64,000 nucleotides of DNA, taken from an uncultured Litoreibacter sp. Lineage in GTDB: Bacteria; Pseudomonadota; Alphaproteobacteria; Rhodobacterales; Rhodobacteraceae. The DNA is taken from the NCBI GenBank assembly GCA_947494435.1, contig CANLUY010000002.1, positions 682,001-746,000 of the forward strand, given 5' to 3'. Below the pieces are notes generated by a model, which saw only the letters and a program-made list of their open reading frames with translations, ran no database searches and had not been told where the DNA came from. Position numbers and translations under genes: made by a program. Shown in pieces: positions 25,331-35,445 of the stretch. Each line of letters opens with the position of its first letter. Position 1 is the stretch's first letter.

Positions 25331-26986
25331 ATGACGCAACACACTCCCTCTCTGGCTGCTGAAGCCAAAGCCAATGAAGACTGGTGGCGCGGTGCCGTGA
25401 TCTACCAGATCTATCCGCGCTCTTATCAAGACAGCAACGGCGACGGCATTGGCGATCTGAACGGCATCACCATGCGGCTGCCTTATATCAAATCGCTCGG
25501 CGTCGATGCGATCTGGATCAGTCCGTTCTTCACGTCGCCCATGAAAGACTTCGGCTATGACGTCAGCGATTATTGCGATGTCGACCCGATGTTCGGCCAC
25601 TTGTCAGATTTCGACGCATTGATCGAAACGGCCCATCAACTGGGCCTGAAGGTCATGATCGACCTGGTGCTCAGCCACACATCGAACCAGCACCCGTGGT
25701 TTCAAGAATCGATCCAGGATCGCACCAATGACAAGGCCAATTGGTATGTCTGGGCCGACCCCAAACCCGACGGAACGCCGCCGAACAACTGGCTGTCGAT
25801 CTTCGGCGGTCCCGCATGGCATTGGCACGGGGGCAGGGAGCAATATTACCTGCACAACTTCCTTGCCATGCAACCAGATCTGAACTTCCACGAGCCCGCC
25901 GTGCAAGACGCGCTGCTCGACGTGACCCGTTTCTGGCTAGACCGCGGCGTCGATGGCTTCCGCCTCGACACGATCAATTTCTACTTCGCCGACGCGCAGT
26001 TGCGCGACAACCCTGCGCTGCCCCCTGAAAAGCGCAATGCGACAATCGCGCCGTCGGTGAACCCTTATAACCACCAAGAGCATCTGCATTCCAAGAACCA
26101 ACCGGAAAATATCGGGTTTCTGAAACGCTTCCGCGCGCTGCTGGATGAATATCCCGGCCGCACCGCTGTGGGAGAGGTTGGCGACGCGCAACGTGGCCTT
26201 GAAATTCTTGGTGAATACACCGAAGGCGATGACCGTATCCACATGTGCTACGCGTTCGAATTTCTCTCTGCAGAACGCCTGACCGCCGGACGCGTCGTGG
26301 AAACGCTTAACCGCCTCGATAAACACGCACCCACTGGTTGGGCCTGCTGGGCGTTTTCCAACCACGATGTGCAGCGCCACGTCACCCGCTGGGACCTGAC
26401 ACCTGCCGCCAAGCGCCTTTACATCACCATGCTCATGGCCCTGCGCGGTTCGGCTTGCTTGTATCAGGGCGAAGAGCTTGGCTTGCCTGAAGCCGATGTC
26501 GCTTTTGAGGACCTGCAAGATCCTTACGGCATCGAATTCTGGCCCGAATTCAAAGGCCGCGACGGATGCCGCACACCGATGGTCTGGGAGCCCAGCAACC
26601 AGAATGGCGGCTTCACCGACGCGCAACCGTGGCTGCCCGTCAGCCATGATCACCTCAACCGCTCCGTCGCGACGCAGGAGGCTGATCCCGCCACAGCGCT
26701 GCATCACTACCGCCGCGCCATCGGCTTCCGCCGCACCCATTCTGCGCTGATCGGTGGCGATCACGAGGCGCTGCAAGCGCACGACGATGTGCTCAGCTTC
26801 ATCCGCAAAGACGACACGCAATCCATCTTCTGCGCGTTCAACCTATCGGACACACCATCCACCATCGACATGCCCGCAGGCGAGTGGCAAGCGATCGGCG
26901 CCGAGCTTGGCGTCACCGGTCCGGCAGCGGACGGCAAACTACATCTAGGCCCGTGGCAGCCCTGCTTCGCGCTGTCTTTGAACTAA
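25331..26986 (+). CDS. aglA: GH13 alpha-glucosidase
   Basis: A 551-aa cytoplasmic glycoside hydrolase family 13 enzyme that splits imported alpha-glucosides. Visible catalytic parts are the nucleophile D213 in G-F-R-L-D-T-I-N-F, the acid/base E282 in A-V-G-E-V-G-D, and N-H-D at 344-346. The N terminus I-Y-Q-I-Y-P-R-S-Y-Q-D-S-N-G-D-G-I-G-D-L is the oligo-1,6-glucosidase subfamily signature. No signal peptide. The binding site before the ATG is weak; translation may be coupled to aglG. Confidence 0.92.
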   Translation: MTQHTPSLAAEAKANEDWWRGAVIYQIYPRSYQDSNGDGIGDLNGITMRLPYIKSLGVDAIWISPFFTSPMKDFGYDVSDYCDVDPMFGHLSDFDALIETAHQLGLKVMIDLVLSHTSNQHPWFQESIQDRTNDKANWYVWADPKPDGTPPNNWLSIFGGPAWHWHGGREQYYLHNFLAMQPDLNFHEPAVQDALLDVTRFWLDRGVDGFRLDTINFYFADAQLRDNPALPPEKRNATIAPSVNPYNHQEHLHSKNQPENIGFLKRFRALLDEYPGRTAVGEVGDAQRGLEILGEYTEGDDRIHMCYAFEFLSAERLTAGRVVETLNRLDKHAPTGWACWAFSNHDVQRHVTRWDLTPAAKRLYITMLMALRGSACLYQGEELGLPEADVAFEDLQDPYGIEFWPEFKGRDGCRTPMVWEPSNQNGGFTDAQPWLPVSHDHLNRSVATQEADPATALHHYRRAIGFRRTHSALIGGDHEALQAHDDVLSFIRKDDTQSIFCAFNLSDTPSTIDMPAGEWQAIGAELGVTGPAADGKLHLGPWQPCFALSLN

Positions 26987-27001
26987 GGGGGAGAGAAGAC
27001 C

Positions 27002-28102
27002 ATGGCAGACCTACACCTCACCAATGTCGAAAAGACCTATGGCGGCACCGTCAATGTGCTCAAAGACATCAATCTCGACATCAAAACCGGCGAGCTGATC
27101 GTCTTCGTCGGCCCCTCCGGCTGCGGCAAGTCCACGCTTTTGCGCATGATCGCGGGGCTGGAAAAGATCACCGGCGGGGAGCTGAAGATCGACGGCGAAG
27201 TCGTCAACGACGTGCCACCGGCGCAGCGCGGCATCGCGATGGTGTTCCAGTCCTACGCGCTTTATCCGCATATGACCGTGCGCGATAACATGTCCTTCGC
27301 GCTGAAACTCGCCAAGAAACCGCAAGCTGAGATTGACGCCGCGATCGAGCGCGCCGCGAAAGTTCTGCAACTCGACGAATATCTCGACCGCCTGCCTAAA
27401 GCCCTTTCAGGCGGGCAACGTCAGCGTGTCGCCATCGGCCGTTCCATCGTGCGCGACCCGAAGGTCTACCTGTTCGATGAGCCGCTCTCCAACCTCGACG
27501 CAGGCCTGCGCGTCGCAACGCGGATCGAGATCGCGCAGCTCAAGGAAAGCATGCCGAACTCCACCATGATCTACGTGACCCACGATCAGGTCGAAGCCAT
27601 GACGCTCGCCTCCCGCATCGTGGTCCTCGCCAACAAAGGCATCGCGCAGGTCGGCACTCCGCTGGAACTCTACGAGACGCCCGAAAACGAATTCGTCGCA
27701 CAATTCATCGGCTCCCCCGCCATGAACCTGCTCGCAGGCGAGGTCGTGGGCACAGGCGAAGTCACGACGGTCAGCTTGCCCGAAGGGGCAGGGACTATCA
27801 CTGCCAACATCCCGACAACCGATGCGGATAAGGGCCTGAAAGTGAATGTCGGCATTCGCCCCGAAGACATGGTGCAAACCGACGGGCCAGACTACGCCTA
27901 CCAAGGTGAGGTGCAAATCTCAGAAAAGCTGGGTGAAGTCACCCAATTCTACTTCGTCCCCTCTGCCCCCGGAAACGCGCCAGTTATCGCGAAACTTGCA
28001 GGCATCCACAAGGGCATGCGTGGCCAGAAGATGAACATGACGGCAGACCCCGCTAAGGTGCATTTATTCGCAAACGGACAATCGCTGCTCTACCGGACAT
28101 AA
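27002..28102 (+). CDS. aglK: alpha-glucoside ABC transporter ATPase
   Basis: A 366-aa MalK/UgpC-type ATPase. It has Walker [10 protein letters not shown], the signature [13 protein letters not shown] and Walker [12 protein letters not shown], followed by a C-terminal TOBE-type regulatory domain from about residue 240. It powers AglFG. GGGGGAGAG lies before the start. It is the last gene of aglE-F-G-A-K. Confidence 0.93.
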   Translation: MADLHLTNVEKTYGGTVNVLKDINLDIKTGELIVFVGPSGCGKSTLLRMIAGLEKITGGELKIDGEVVNDVPPAQRGIAMVFQSYALYPHMTVRDNMSFALKLAKKPQAEIDAAIERAAKVLQLDEYLDRLPKALSGGQRQRVAIGRSIVRDPKVYLFDEPLSNLDAGLRVATRIEIAQLKESMPNSTMIYVTHDQVEAMTLASRIVVLANKGIAQVGTPLELYETPENEFVAQFIGSPAMNLLAGEVVGTGEVTTVSLPEGAGTITANIPTTDADKGLKVNVGIRPEDMVQTDGPDYAYQGEVQISEKLGEVTQFYFVPSAPGNAPVIAKLAGIHKGMRGQKMNMTADPAKVHLFANGQSLLYRT

Positions 28103-28128
28103 GAGCCTGCTCAAAACAAATCTGCGCA

Positions 28129-28147
28129 CCTTAGGCACGGCCTAAGG
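28129..28147 (+). terminator. hairpin after the agl operon
   Basis: CCTTAGGC-acg-GCCTAAGG is a perfect 8-bp stem with a 3-base loop, 26 bases after the aglK stop. There is no T run, so rho-independent termination is uncertain. Confidence 0.5.
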
Positions 28148-28224
28148 GCTACATCATCAATTATAGCTTTATGAGCGCTCCAATTTCGGCAAACTCACCA
28201 CGTCGGAGTTTGGAGAGTACACAT

Positions 28225-29481
28225 ATGGTCGAAGCTGTTGATACCTTGGTGGTAGGCGCAGGGCAGGCGGGAATTGCGGCCAGTGCGCATCTTACGCGTC
28301 ACGGCATTTCCCATCTCGTTCTTGAAAAGGATCGCATCGCCGAAAGCTGGCGCTCGCGGCGCTGGGATTCACTCGTCGCAAACGGACCAGCTTGGCATGA
28401 CTGCTTTCCCGGCATGCAATTTCCCAAATCCGGTCCCGAAGATTTCCCCGCGAAAGAAGAGGTGGCCGAAGCGCTTGCCGGATTTGCGACCAGCCATAAC
28501 GCACCGATCCGAACGGGTGTTGCGGTCACATCGCTCAAGCGTACCGATGGTCATCCGGGGTTTTTGGTTGAGACATCACAAGGCATGATAGCAGCGGAGA
28601 ACGTCATCGCCGCAACGGGCGCGTTTCAGCAGCCTGTCATACCGTCACTCATTCCTGAAAACGACACCATCAACCAAATCCACTCTGCCAGCTATCGCAG
28701 TCCGGACGCGCTGTCGGATGGGGCCGTGTTGGTCGTGGGCGCGGGGTCCTCTGGTGGCCAGATTGCCGATGAATTGCAGCGTGCCGGGTGCAAAACCTAT
28801 CTTTGCATCGGCCCGCATGATCGCCCACCACGCCGCTATCGGGGTCGGGATTATTGCTGGTGGTTGGGTGTGCTTGGCCTTTGGGATCTCGCCGCCAAAG
28901 CACCCGGCACGGAACACCTAACGATCTCCGTCAGTGGTGCCAGAGGGGGCGAGACAGTGGATTTTCGTCGTCTGGCGCATCGCGGCCTGACGCTGCTTGG
29001 TCGCGCGTCCGGCTATCAAGACGGGTCGCTTTTGCTTAACGACGATCTTGCCGAGAATATCGCGGCAGGGGATGCCAACTACCTTGATATGCTCGCGCAG
29101 GCTGACGCTTATGTCGACCGGTTTGGCTTGGACCTTCCCGAAGAACCACAGGCCCACGTGTTGCCGGATGACCCCGATTGCCTGACCACTCCGATCCGCA
29201 CATTAAACCTTGCCGAAGCGGGTATCACCAACGTCATCTGGGCGACGGGATACCGGCAGGATTTCTCGTGGATTGACTTGCCGAACGCCTGCGATGCCAA
29301 TGGCGCACCCTATCACCAACGGGGCGTGTCGCCTGAGCCGGGGCTCTATTTCCTTGGCCTCCCATGGCAATCGCGACGAGGCTCAACCTTTATTTGGGGT
29401 GTTTGGCACGACGCGGCACATGTCGCAGATCAGATAGAAATCCAACGCAACTACCGCGAGTATCGACCGGAATCGGCCTGA
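28225..29481 (+). CDS. FAD/NAD(P)-dependent monooxygenase-like oxidoreductase
   Basis: A 418-aa flavoprotein of the FMO/Baeyer-Villiger group. Two dinucleotide folds are visible: V-V-G-A-G-Q-A-G-I-A near residue 8 for FAD and V-V-G-A-G-S-S-G-G-Q near 173 for NADPH. The late N-V-I-W-A-T-G-Y motif is typical of FMO-type enzymes. The start at 28225 follows GGAGAG; an upstream ATG at 28171 has none. It heads a run of five same-strand genes (two Rieske oxygenases, RidA, DUF1028), with a 16-base gap to the first Rieske gene. Its role there may be N- or C-oxidation of the substrate. Confidence 0.8.
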   Translation: MVEAVDTLVVGAGQAGIAASAHLTRHGISHLVLEKDRIAESWRSRRWDSLVANGPAWHDCFPGMQFPKSGPEDFPAKEEVAEALAGFATSHNAPIRTGVAVTSLKRTDGHPGFLVETSQGMIAAENVIAATGAFQQPVIPSLIPENDTINQIHSASYRSPDALSDGAVLVVGAGSSGGQIADELQRAGCKTYLCIGPHDRPPRRYRGRDYCWWLGVLGLWDLAAKAPGTEHLTISVSGARGGETVDFRRLAHRGLTLLGRASGYQDGSLLLNDDLAENIAAGDANYLDMLAQADAYVDRFGLDLPEEPQAHVLPDDPDCLTTPIRTLNLAEAGITNVIWATGYRQDFSWIDLPNACDANGAPYHQRGVSPEPGLYFLGLPWQSRRGSTFIWGVWHDAAHVADQIEIQRNYREYRPESA

Positions 29482-29497
29482 ACTTGGGACCTCAAGA

Positions 29498-30664
29498 ATG
29501 AACATTGTCACGCCACTGCCAAACCCAATCGAGGCGCTGCGCGCCAATGCCTCCGTGCCTTTTGAACAGGCGCGCGCCATGCCGCCAGCGGTGTATACGT
29601 CCGAGCAGTTTCATGATGCGGAGTTGGAAAACATCTTCAAGGCATCGTGGTTCTGTGTGGGCCGCGCAAGCGCCTTGGCGCACCCGGGCGACTATGTTAC
29701 CTGCGAATTGGCAGGCCAGCCCATCATTGTTTTGCGCGACAGTGACCACGTGTTGCGGGCCTATTCCAATGTTTGTCGGCACCGCATGTCGACGCTTCTG
29801 CACGGGCGCGGCAATGCAAAAACCATCGTCTGCCCCTATCACGCGTGGACCTATAACCTAGACGGTAGCTTGCGCGGCGCACCGGCAATGGGCGGCAACA
29901 CAGCCTTTTGCAAAGAGGACTACAGCCTGCCTGATATCGCCTGCGAAGACTGGCATGGCTGGGTGTTCATCTCCCTAAACCCTGATGCAATCCCCGTTGC
30001 GGAAGAACTTAAAGAGGTGGAAGCGTTGGTCGCGGGATATGACATGACCAACTACACCGAGACTTTCTTCGAAGAGCACCTTTGGGACACGAACTGGAAA
30101 GTGCTGGCAGAGAATTTCATGGAAAGCTACCACTTGCCGGTCTGCCATGCGGGCACAATCGGCGGGCTGTCCAAGCTTGACGAGATGATCTGCCCGCCGG
30201 GTCGCAAAGCGTTCAACTATCATACCATTCTGAAAGACGAGTCGCTGCGGATCGCAATGGCGCATCCCAAAAACGACCGTCTTCACGGCGACGAACGTCG
30301 CACGACGTTCCTGCTCGCCATCTATCCAAGCCTGCTGATCACACTGACTCCCGGTTACTTCTGGTATCTCAGCTTGCATCCAAAGGGGCCAGGGCAGGTC
30401 CATATCCGCTTTGGTGGCGGTATGTCAGATGACTACAAAGAGGACCCCGAAGCACAGCAAAACCTGATCGACCTCAAGACGTTATTGGATGAGGTCAACG
30501 TTGAGGATCGCGGCTGCACAGAAAAAGTCTACCGCGGGCTGTCTGCTGACGGGGCAGAGCCCGGCCATCTATCTCACCTCGAACGCCCGAATTTCGACTT
30601 CGCCCAATATCTGATGAGCAAGATGGATCCGTCCTTCAAACCGAACATCACAGAGGAGACCTGA
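29498..30664 (+). CDS. Rieske-type ring-hydroxylating oxygenase, alpha subunit (1)
   Basis: A 388-aa Rieske non-haem iron oxygenase. The cluster ligands are C93-x-H95 and C112-x2-H115 (C-R-H-R and C-P-Y-H). The mononuclear iron histidines are H212 and H217 in E-N-F-M-E-S-Y-H-L-P-V-C-H. Single-subunit enzymes of this type oxidise aromatic rings or demethylate quaternary amines; which applies is not visible. No ferredoxin, reductase or beta-subunit gene is nearby. A paralogue follows after two bases. Confidence 0.88.
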   Translation: MNIVTPLPNPIEALRANASVPFEQARAMPPAVYTSEQFHDAELENIFKASWFCVGRASALAHPGDYVTCELAGQPIIVLRDSDHVLRAYSNVCRHRMSTLLHGRGNAKTIVCPYHAWTYNLDGSLRGAPAMGGNTAFCKEDYSLPDIACEDWHGWVFISLNPDAIPVAEELKEVEALVAGYDMTNYTETFFEEHLWDTNWKVLAENFMESYHLPVCHAGTIGGLSKLDEMICPPGRKAFNYHTILKDESLRIAMAHPKNDRLHGDERRTTFLLAIYPSLLITLTPGYFWYLSLHPKGPGQVHIRFGGGMSDDYKEDPEAQQNLIDLKTLLDEVNVEDRGCTEKVYRGLSADGAEPGHLSHLERPNFDFAQYLMSKMDPSFKPNITEET

Positions 30665-30666
30665 CA

Positions 30667-31764
30667 ATGTCTTTCCTGTCCGCTCAGCTGCAAGAGATCG
30701 CAGCCCTTCCGGCAGATCGCCCCATGACCATGCCGGGCGCATTCTACACGTCGCAAGAACAATTCGACCGCGAAACCGCCACCGTTTTGCGGCGCGGATG
30801 GCACTGTTTAGGCCGCACGGATGAAATTCCGAATGTTGGCGATTTCTTCACCGTTCAGTTGCTCAATGAACCGCTGATTGTCGTGCGGCAAACGGATGCA
30901 CAGATCGCCGTGCTCGCAAATGTCTGCCGCCACCGTGGGATGCCGCTGGCCGAAGGACGCGGCAATACCAAACGCTTTGTCTGTTCCTATCACGCTTGGG
31001 CCTATGATCTCGACGGCGGTTTGATGCGGGCCACTCGGATGCGCAATGCTGGCTTTGACACCAAAAGCTGTGGTCTGCACCGCCACAACATCCATCTGTG
31101 GAACGGCTTTATCTATGTAAACCTCGACGGGACATCGGCGCCGTTTAACTATCCGGCCCTTGATGCGCTTCTCGCCAATTATGAAAGCGAAAACTTCCAA
31201 CTTGCCCATGTCGCGGAGGAAGTCTGGAACACCAATTGGAAATGCCTCGTTGAGAACTTCATGGAAGGCTACCACCTTTCCGTCGTCCATCCCGAAACGC
31301 TCCACGACTACACACCCACCGGACTGGCAAGGAAGCTCGTCAGCGCTGAAGGCTTCACATCCTACGCCGCAAACTACCCCAAAACCATTCCGCCACGCGG
31401 CACGGGCGCACCGCATCTGACCGAAGACGAACGCCTAAGATCAACCCTCTTTGCGGTCTTCCCGACGCAGGTCGCCAGCCAAGCCGCTAGCCTGCTCGTC
31501 TCCCTCAGCATATTTCCGTTGAATGCGGGCCAGATCAAAGTGAAATGGACCCTCTCCACTTACGGCAATGACCTTGACGAAGACACGATCGACGCGCGGA
31601 TCGCACTGTGGGAAAAGGTCAATCAGGAGGATCGCGAAAAGCTGGAACGCATGCAAATTGCGCTTGCATCCGATCACGCCGTTTCAGGCCCTCTGGCGGA
31701 GGATGATTATGAGGGCACAATTCGCGATTTCCACCTTTGGCTCGCTGCCCAAGACCGCATCTAA
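30667..31764 (+). CDS. Rieske-type ring-hydroxylating oxygenase, alpha subunit (2)
   Basis: A 365-aa paralogue of the preceding gene. Rieske ligands are C87-x-H89 and C106-x2-H109 (C-R-H-R, C-S-Y-H), and the iron histidines are H203 and H208 in E-N-F-M-E-G-Y-H-L-S-V-V-H. Both proteins keep all metal ligands, so both should be active, either as a mixed oligomer or in successive steps. The start ATG is two bases after the previous stop. Confidence 0.88.
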   Translation: MSFLSAQLQEIAALPADRPMTMPGAFYTSQEQFDRETATVLRRGWHCLGRTDEIPNVGDFFTVQLLNEPLIVVRQTDAQIAVLANVCRHRGMPLAEGRGNTKRFVCSYHAWAYDLDGGLMRATRMRNAGFDTKSCGLHRHNIHLWNGFIYVNLDGTSAPFNYPALDALLANYESENFQLAHVAEEVWNTNWKCLVENFMEGYHLSVVHPETLHDYTPTGLARKLVSAEGFTSYAANYPKTIPPRGTGAPHLTEDERLRSTLFAVFPTQVASQAASLLVSLSIFPLNAGQIKVKWTLSTYGNDLDEDTIDARIALWEKVNQEDREKLERMQIALASDHAVSGPLAEDDYEGTIRDFHLWLAAQDRI

Positions 31765-31773
31765 GGAACCTAA

Positions 31774-32193
31774 ATGGCCCATACCCGCATCCGCAAATTC
31801 AACACCTCAGACACCTATCCCGAACAAAACCTCGACAATGATCTGTGCCAAGCCGTCGTGACGGAAGCGTCGGGCAAAATCGTCTGGCTGCGGGGCCAGT
31901 GCCCTCAAAATCTGGACGACGCTGTAAATATCGAAAGCCACGATCCGGTGGAGCAAACCCATAAGGTCATGCAAAACATCAAACAATTGATTGAAGAGGC
32001 GGGGGGCGACATGAGCCATCTGGTGAAAGTCGTCGTCTACATCACGGATGTGCGGCACCGCGAAGACGTCTACCGCACGATGGGGCAATACATAAAAGGC
32101 GTTCATCCGGTCTCAACCGGCCTTGTCGTCCAAGCCCTCGCACGGCCTGAATGGCTGGTCGAGATTGACGGCACAGCGGTGATCCCTGCATGA
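31774..32193 (+). CDS. RidA-family enamine/imine deaminase
   Basis: A 139-aa protein of the RidA/YjgF/Rid family, which hydrolyses reactive enamines and imines to ketones and ammonia. The Rid fold pattern is visible with Q-T-H-K-V-M-Q-N-I-K-Q-L-I-E-E-A-G-G and V-K-V-V-V-Y-I-T-D-V-R-H-R-E-D-V-Y. The position in an oxygenase operon suggests a dedicated step, such as deamination of an unsaturated amino intermediate, not general housekeeping. It overlaps the next gene by four bases (ATGA). Confidence 0.85.
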   Translation: MAHTRIRKFNTSDTYPEQNLDNDLCQAVVTEASGKIVWLRGQCPQNLDDAVNIESHDPVEQTHKVMQNIKQLIEEAGGDMSHLVKVVVYITDVRHREDVYRTMGQYIKGVHPVSTGLVVQALARPEWLVEIDGTAVIPA

Positions 32194-32864
32194 CATTCTC
32201 CCTCGTCGCCCGCTGCGCAGAGACGGGCATGTTCGGCCTTGCCATCGCGTCATCCTCACCCGCCGTGGCCGCGCGCTGCTCATACGCGCGCGCGGGCGTC
32301 GGGGCCGTCGCGTCCCAGAACGTCACAGACCCGACCCTCGGACCCTTGGCGCTTGACCTGATGGAGGGCGGCAAAACCGCAAACGAGGCCATTGAGGTTG
32401 TTCAATCCGAAGGCAAGTTCATAGACTACCGTCAGGTCTTGGCCATCGACACGGCAGGCCGCACGGCGATCCATTCTGGCCCGAACTCCCTTGGCATTTG
32501 GACTCAAGCTGAAGGCAAAGATGTGGCCTCCGGCGGCAATCTTCTTGCCAATGACAGCGTGCCAGCAGCGATAGTGAACGCCTTCACCAACCACGCAGGA
32601 CATCTCGGCGATAGGTTAATTGCAGCAATGCGCGCTGGTCTAGAAGCAGGCGGGGAGGCCGGACCGATCCACTCCGCCGGGCTAAAAATCGTCGATAAGG
32701 TGCCATGGCCCGTCGCGGATCTGCGCTGCGACTGGACCGAAGATTGTCCCATTGAAGCCGTCGCAACCGCATGGGACGTCTACAAACCCCAGCTTGACGC
32801 ATACGTTCAACGGGCGCTGGATCCGCGCGCTGCCCCCTCCTATGGCGTACCCGGGGATGATTGA
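32190..32864 (+). CDS. DUF1028 family protein, Ntn-hydrolase-like
   Basis: A 224-aa protein of the DUF1028 family. Conserved features are T-F-S-L-V-A-R-C at the N terminus, G-L-A-I-A-S-S-S-P-A-V-A-A-R-C and V-G-A-V-A-S-Q-N-V-T-D-P-T-L-G. The family is thought to have an Ntn-type hydrolase fold, with a substrate still undefined. Translational coupling to the RidA gene, a common neighbour, points to hydrolysis of an amide or similar intermediate in the same pathway. Confidence 0.8.
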   Translation: MTFSLVARCAETGMFGLAIASSSPAVAARCSYARAGVGAVASQNVTDPTLGPLALDLMEGGKTANEAIEVVQSEGKFIDYRQVLAIDTAGRTAIHSGPNSLGIWTQAEGKDVASGGNLLANDSVPAAIVNAFTNHAGHLGDRLIAAMRAGLEAGGEAGPIHSAGLKIVDKVPWPVADLRCDWTEDCPIEAVATAWDVYKPQLDAYVQRALDPRAAPSYGVPGDD

Positions 32865-32865
32865 C

Positions 32866-32885
32866 GGCAAACAGTGGGCTTTGCC
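32866..32885 (+). terminator. hairpin after the Rieske-RidA-DUF1028 operon
   Basis: GGCAAA and TTTGCC flank an 8-base loop directly after the DUF1028 stop codon. A short run with T (ACTTTACT) follows. A weak terminator at most. Confidence 0.35.
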
Positions 32886-32893
32886 ACTTTACT

Positions 32894-32905
32894 GTTAGCG
32901 CTAAC
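32894..32905. promoter_or_regulatory. LacI-type operator upstream of edd
   Basis: GTTAGCGCTAAC is a perfect 12-base palindrome 33 bases before the edd start. A half site, CTAAC, follows at 32921-32925. The same palindrome with one changed base occurs upstream of zwf at 55297-55308, so a common sugar-acid regulator of LacI type is likely; its gene is not in the window. Confidence 0.7.
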
Positions 32906-32938
32906 GGCACTATTTAACGGCTAACGCAGGAGAGTAAA

Positions 32939-34744
32939 ATGACCCTCGACCCACGGATTGAAGCTGTCACTGACCGGATCATCAAGCGGTCTTCCGATAC
33001 ACGCAAAACCTATCTGTCACGCATGGCCCAAGCCGCCGAAGAAGGCCCGCGCCGTGGTCACCTGACCTGTGGCAACCAAGCGCACGCCTACGCCGCGATG
33101 GGGCAGGACAAAGACGCGCTTGTTGCAGAAAAAACGCCGAACCTCGGCATTGTCACCAGCTACAATGACATGCTGTCAGCCCACCAACCGTTTGAAACCT
33201 ATCCTAATTTCATCAAAGAGATTGCTCGCCAAAATGGGGCGACTGCACAGGTTGCGGGCGGCGTGCCCGCTATGTGCGACGGGGTCACGCAAGGTCAGGT
33301 CGGCATGGAGCTGTCGCTCTTCTCGCGCGACGTCATCGCATTGTCTGCAGGCGTCGCCCTCAGCCATAACACGTTTGATACGGCCGTATATCTCGGCGTG
33401 TGCGACAAGATCGTACCGGGCCTTGTTATCGCCGCTGCGACCTTCGGTTATCTGCCCGGATTGTTCATCCCCGCGGGGCCCATGACATCTGGCATTCCCA
33501 ATGATGAAAAAACCGCCGTGCGCAAACAATTCGCAAAAGGTGAGATCGACCGTGCGGAGTTGATGAAGGCAGAGATGGCGTCTTACCACGGTCCGGGAAC
33601 CTGTACCTTCTACGGCACTGCGAATTCGAACCAAATGCTCATGGAATTTATGGGTTTGCACTTGCCCGGCGCGTCCTTCGTCAACCCCGGCACTGAATTG
33701 CGCGACGCGCTTACGGCGCAGGCTACGAAACGCGCCTTGGAAATCACAAAGCTTGGCAATCAATACACACCCGTCTGCGACATCCTCGATGAGCGGACCT
33801 TTGTGAATGGCCTTGTAGGGCTGATGGCCACGGGCGGCTCCACCAACCTCGTAATCCACATCATCGCTATGGCGCGGGCCGCAGGCGTGCTGCTCGATCT
33901 CGAAGACCTGTCCGACATCTCGGATGCGACGCCGTTGATGGCACGTGTCTATCCAAACGGTCTGGCCGATGTGAACCATTTCCATGCGGCAGGCGGGCTA
34001 GGCTACATGATCGGTGAACTCCTCTCCGCAGGGTTGCTGCATCCCGATACGAAAACCGCCTATGGCGAAGGACTGAAAGACTACCACGCCGAGCCTATTT
34101 TAAAGGACGGATCGCTTACATGGGGCAAAGGGGCCACGAAGTCCGAGAACGAGAAAATCCTGCGACCGGCGACAGACCCGTTCAGCGCCGACGGAGGGCT
34201 CAAGCAGCTCAACGGCAATCTTGGCCGCGCTGTGATCAAGACGTCCGCAGTTGATCCCGATCGCCACATCATCGAAGCGCCCGCGCGCGTCTTTTCTGGC
34301 CAAGACGAAGTGAAAGCTGCATGGCGCGCGCATAAGCTCGACCGGGATTGCGTGATTGTCGTCCGTTTCCAAGGCCCCAAATCTAACGGTATGCCGGAAC
34401 TTCACGGGCTGACGCCAACCCTGAGTGTGCTGCAGGACCGCGGCTTCAACGTGGCGCTTGTCACAGACGGTCGCATGTCAGGCGCGTCCGGCAAAGTGCC
34501 TGCTGCAATCCATGTCGCACCGGAAGCGGTCGATGGCGGGATCATCGCCAAGATCCAAGACGGCGACATCATTCGCGTCGATGCCGTCTCAGGCACGTTG
34601 GACGTGTTGACCGCTGGCGTCGAGGATCGCATACCAGCCACACCGGATCTCAGCGACAATGGCCACGGCATCGGGCGGGAATTGTTCGAAACCTTCCGCC
34701 AAACCGTCGGCCGCGCAGATGACGGGGCAGGGGTGGTGGTCTAA
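32939..34744 (+). CDS. edd: phosphogluconate dehydratase
   Basis: A 601-aa iron-sulfur dehydratase that turns 6-phosphogluconate into 2-keto-3-deoxy-6-phosphogluconate, the first committed step of the Entner-Doudoroff pathway. The cluster-cysteine regions are visible: [21 protein letters not shown] and [15 protein letters not shown]. Length matches the family. The start has AGGAGAG upstream. eda follows after 59 bases. Confidence 0.96.
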   Translation: MTLDPRIEAVTDRIIKRSSDTRKTYLSRMAQAAEEGPRRGHLTCGNQAHAYAAMGQDKDALVAEKTPNLGIVTSYNDMLSAHQPFETYPNFIKEIARQNGATAQVAGGVPAMCDGVTQGQVGMELSLFSRDVIALSAGVALSHNTFDTAVYLGVCDKIVPGLVIAAATFGYLPGLFIPAGPMTSGIPNDEKTAVRKQFAKGEIDRAELMKAEMASYHGPGTCTFYGTANSNQMLMEFMGLHLPGASFVNPGTELRDALTAQATKRALEITKLGNQYTPVCDILDERTFVNGLVGLMATGGSTNLVIHIIAMARAAGVLLDLEDLSDISDATPLMARVYPNGLADVNHFHAAGGLGYMIGELLSAGLLHPDTKTAYGEGLKDYHAEPILKDGSLTWGKGATKSENEKILRPATDPFSADGGLKQLNGNLGRAVIKTSAVDPDRHIIEAPARVFSGQDEVKAAWRAHKLDRDCVIVVRFQGPKSNGMPELHGLTPTLSVLQDRGFNVALVTDGRMSGASGKVPAAIHVAPEAVDGGIIAKIQDGDIIRVDAVSGTLDVLTAGVEDRIPATPDLSDNGHGIGRELFETFRQTVGRADDGAGVVV

Positions 34745-34803
34745 CCGCTTCGTTTTGACCTAAACACTCTGCAACACGACACTTTCAATAGGGACGCCCC
34801 AAT

Positions 34804-35445
34804 ATGACACCTCTCGCCGCCAGCAAAGAAGCCCTGAAAATCTGCCAAATGGCCCCAATCGTGCCTGTCTTGGTTGTCGATGATGCCAAGGACGCACAAC
34901 CGCTGGCAAAAGCACTCGTCGCCGGTGGATTGCCCGCACTAGAGGTCACGCTCAGAACGCCCGCCGCCCTTGAGGCGATCAACGAGATGGCCAAAGTCCA
35001 AGGCGGTGTCGTGGGCGCAGGCACGTTGCTGACCCCGGAAGATGTGATCGCCGCAAAAGACGCCGGTGCCACATTCGGCGTCTCCCCCGGTGCGACCGAC
35101 CGTTTGCTGGACGCTTGCGAAGATGCCGACCTTCCATTGCTTCCGGGCGCTGTCACCGCTTCAGAGGCCATGCGCCTGCTGGAACGCGGCTACACAATGC
35201 TCAAGTTCTTTCCCGCTTCAACCTCAGGCGGTGCGCCCGCGATCAAATCCATCGGCGCGCCGATCCCGCAGGTTATGTTCTGCCCGACAGGCGGTGTCTC
35301 GATCTCGAATGCCAACGACTACCTCAGCCTGCCCAACGTGGTGTGCGCAGGCGGCTCTTGGGTGGCCCCGAAAGACAAGGTCACCGCAGGCGATTGGGAT
35401 GGGATCGAAGCACTGGCCCGGGAGGCCGCAGCCCTGCCGCGTTAA
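34804..35445 (+). CDS. eda: KDPG aldolase
   Basis: A 213-aa class I aldolase that cleaves 2-keto-3-deoxy-6-phosphogluconate to pyruvate and glyceraldehyde 3-phosphate. The Schiff-base lysine lies in M-L-K-F-F-P-A-S; the catalytic glutamate is in A-L-E-V-T-L-R-T-P. It completes the Entner-Doudoroff pair with edd. Its 3' end overlaps the convergent MttB-like gene by four bases. Confidence 0.95.
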   Translation: MTPLAASKEALKICQMAPIVPVLVVDDAKDAQPLAKALVAGGLPALEVTLRTPAALEAINEMAKVQGGVVGAGTLLTPEDVIAAKDAGATFGVSPGATDRLLDACEDADLPLLPGAVTASEAMRLLERGYTMLKFFPASTSGGAPAIKSIGAPIPQVMFCPTGGVSISNANDYLSLPNVVCAGGSWVAPKDKVTAGDWDGIEALAREAAALPR

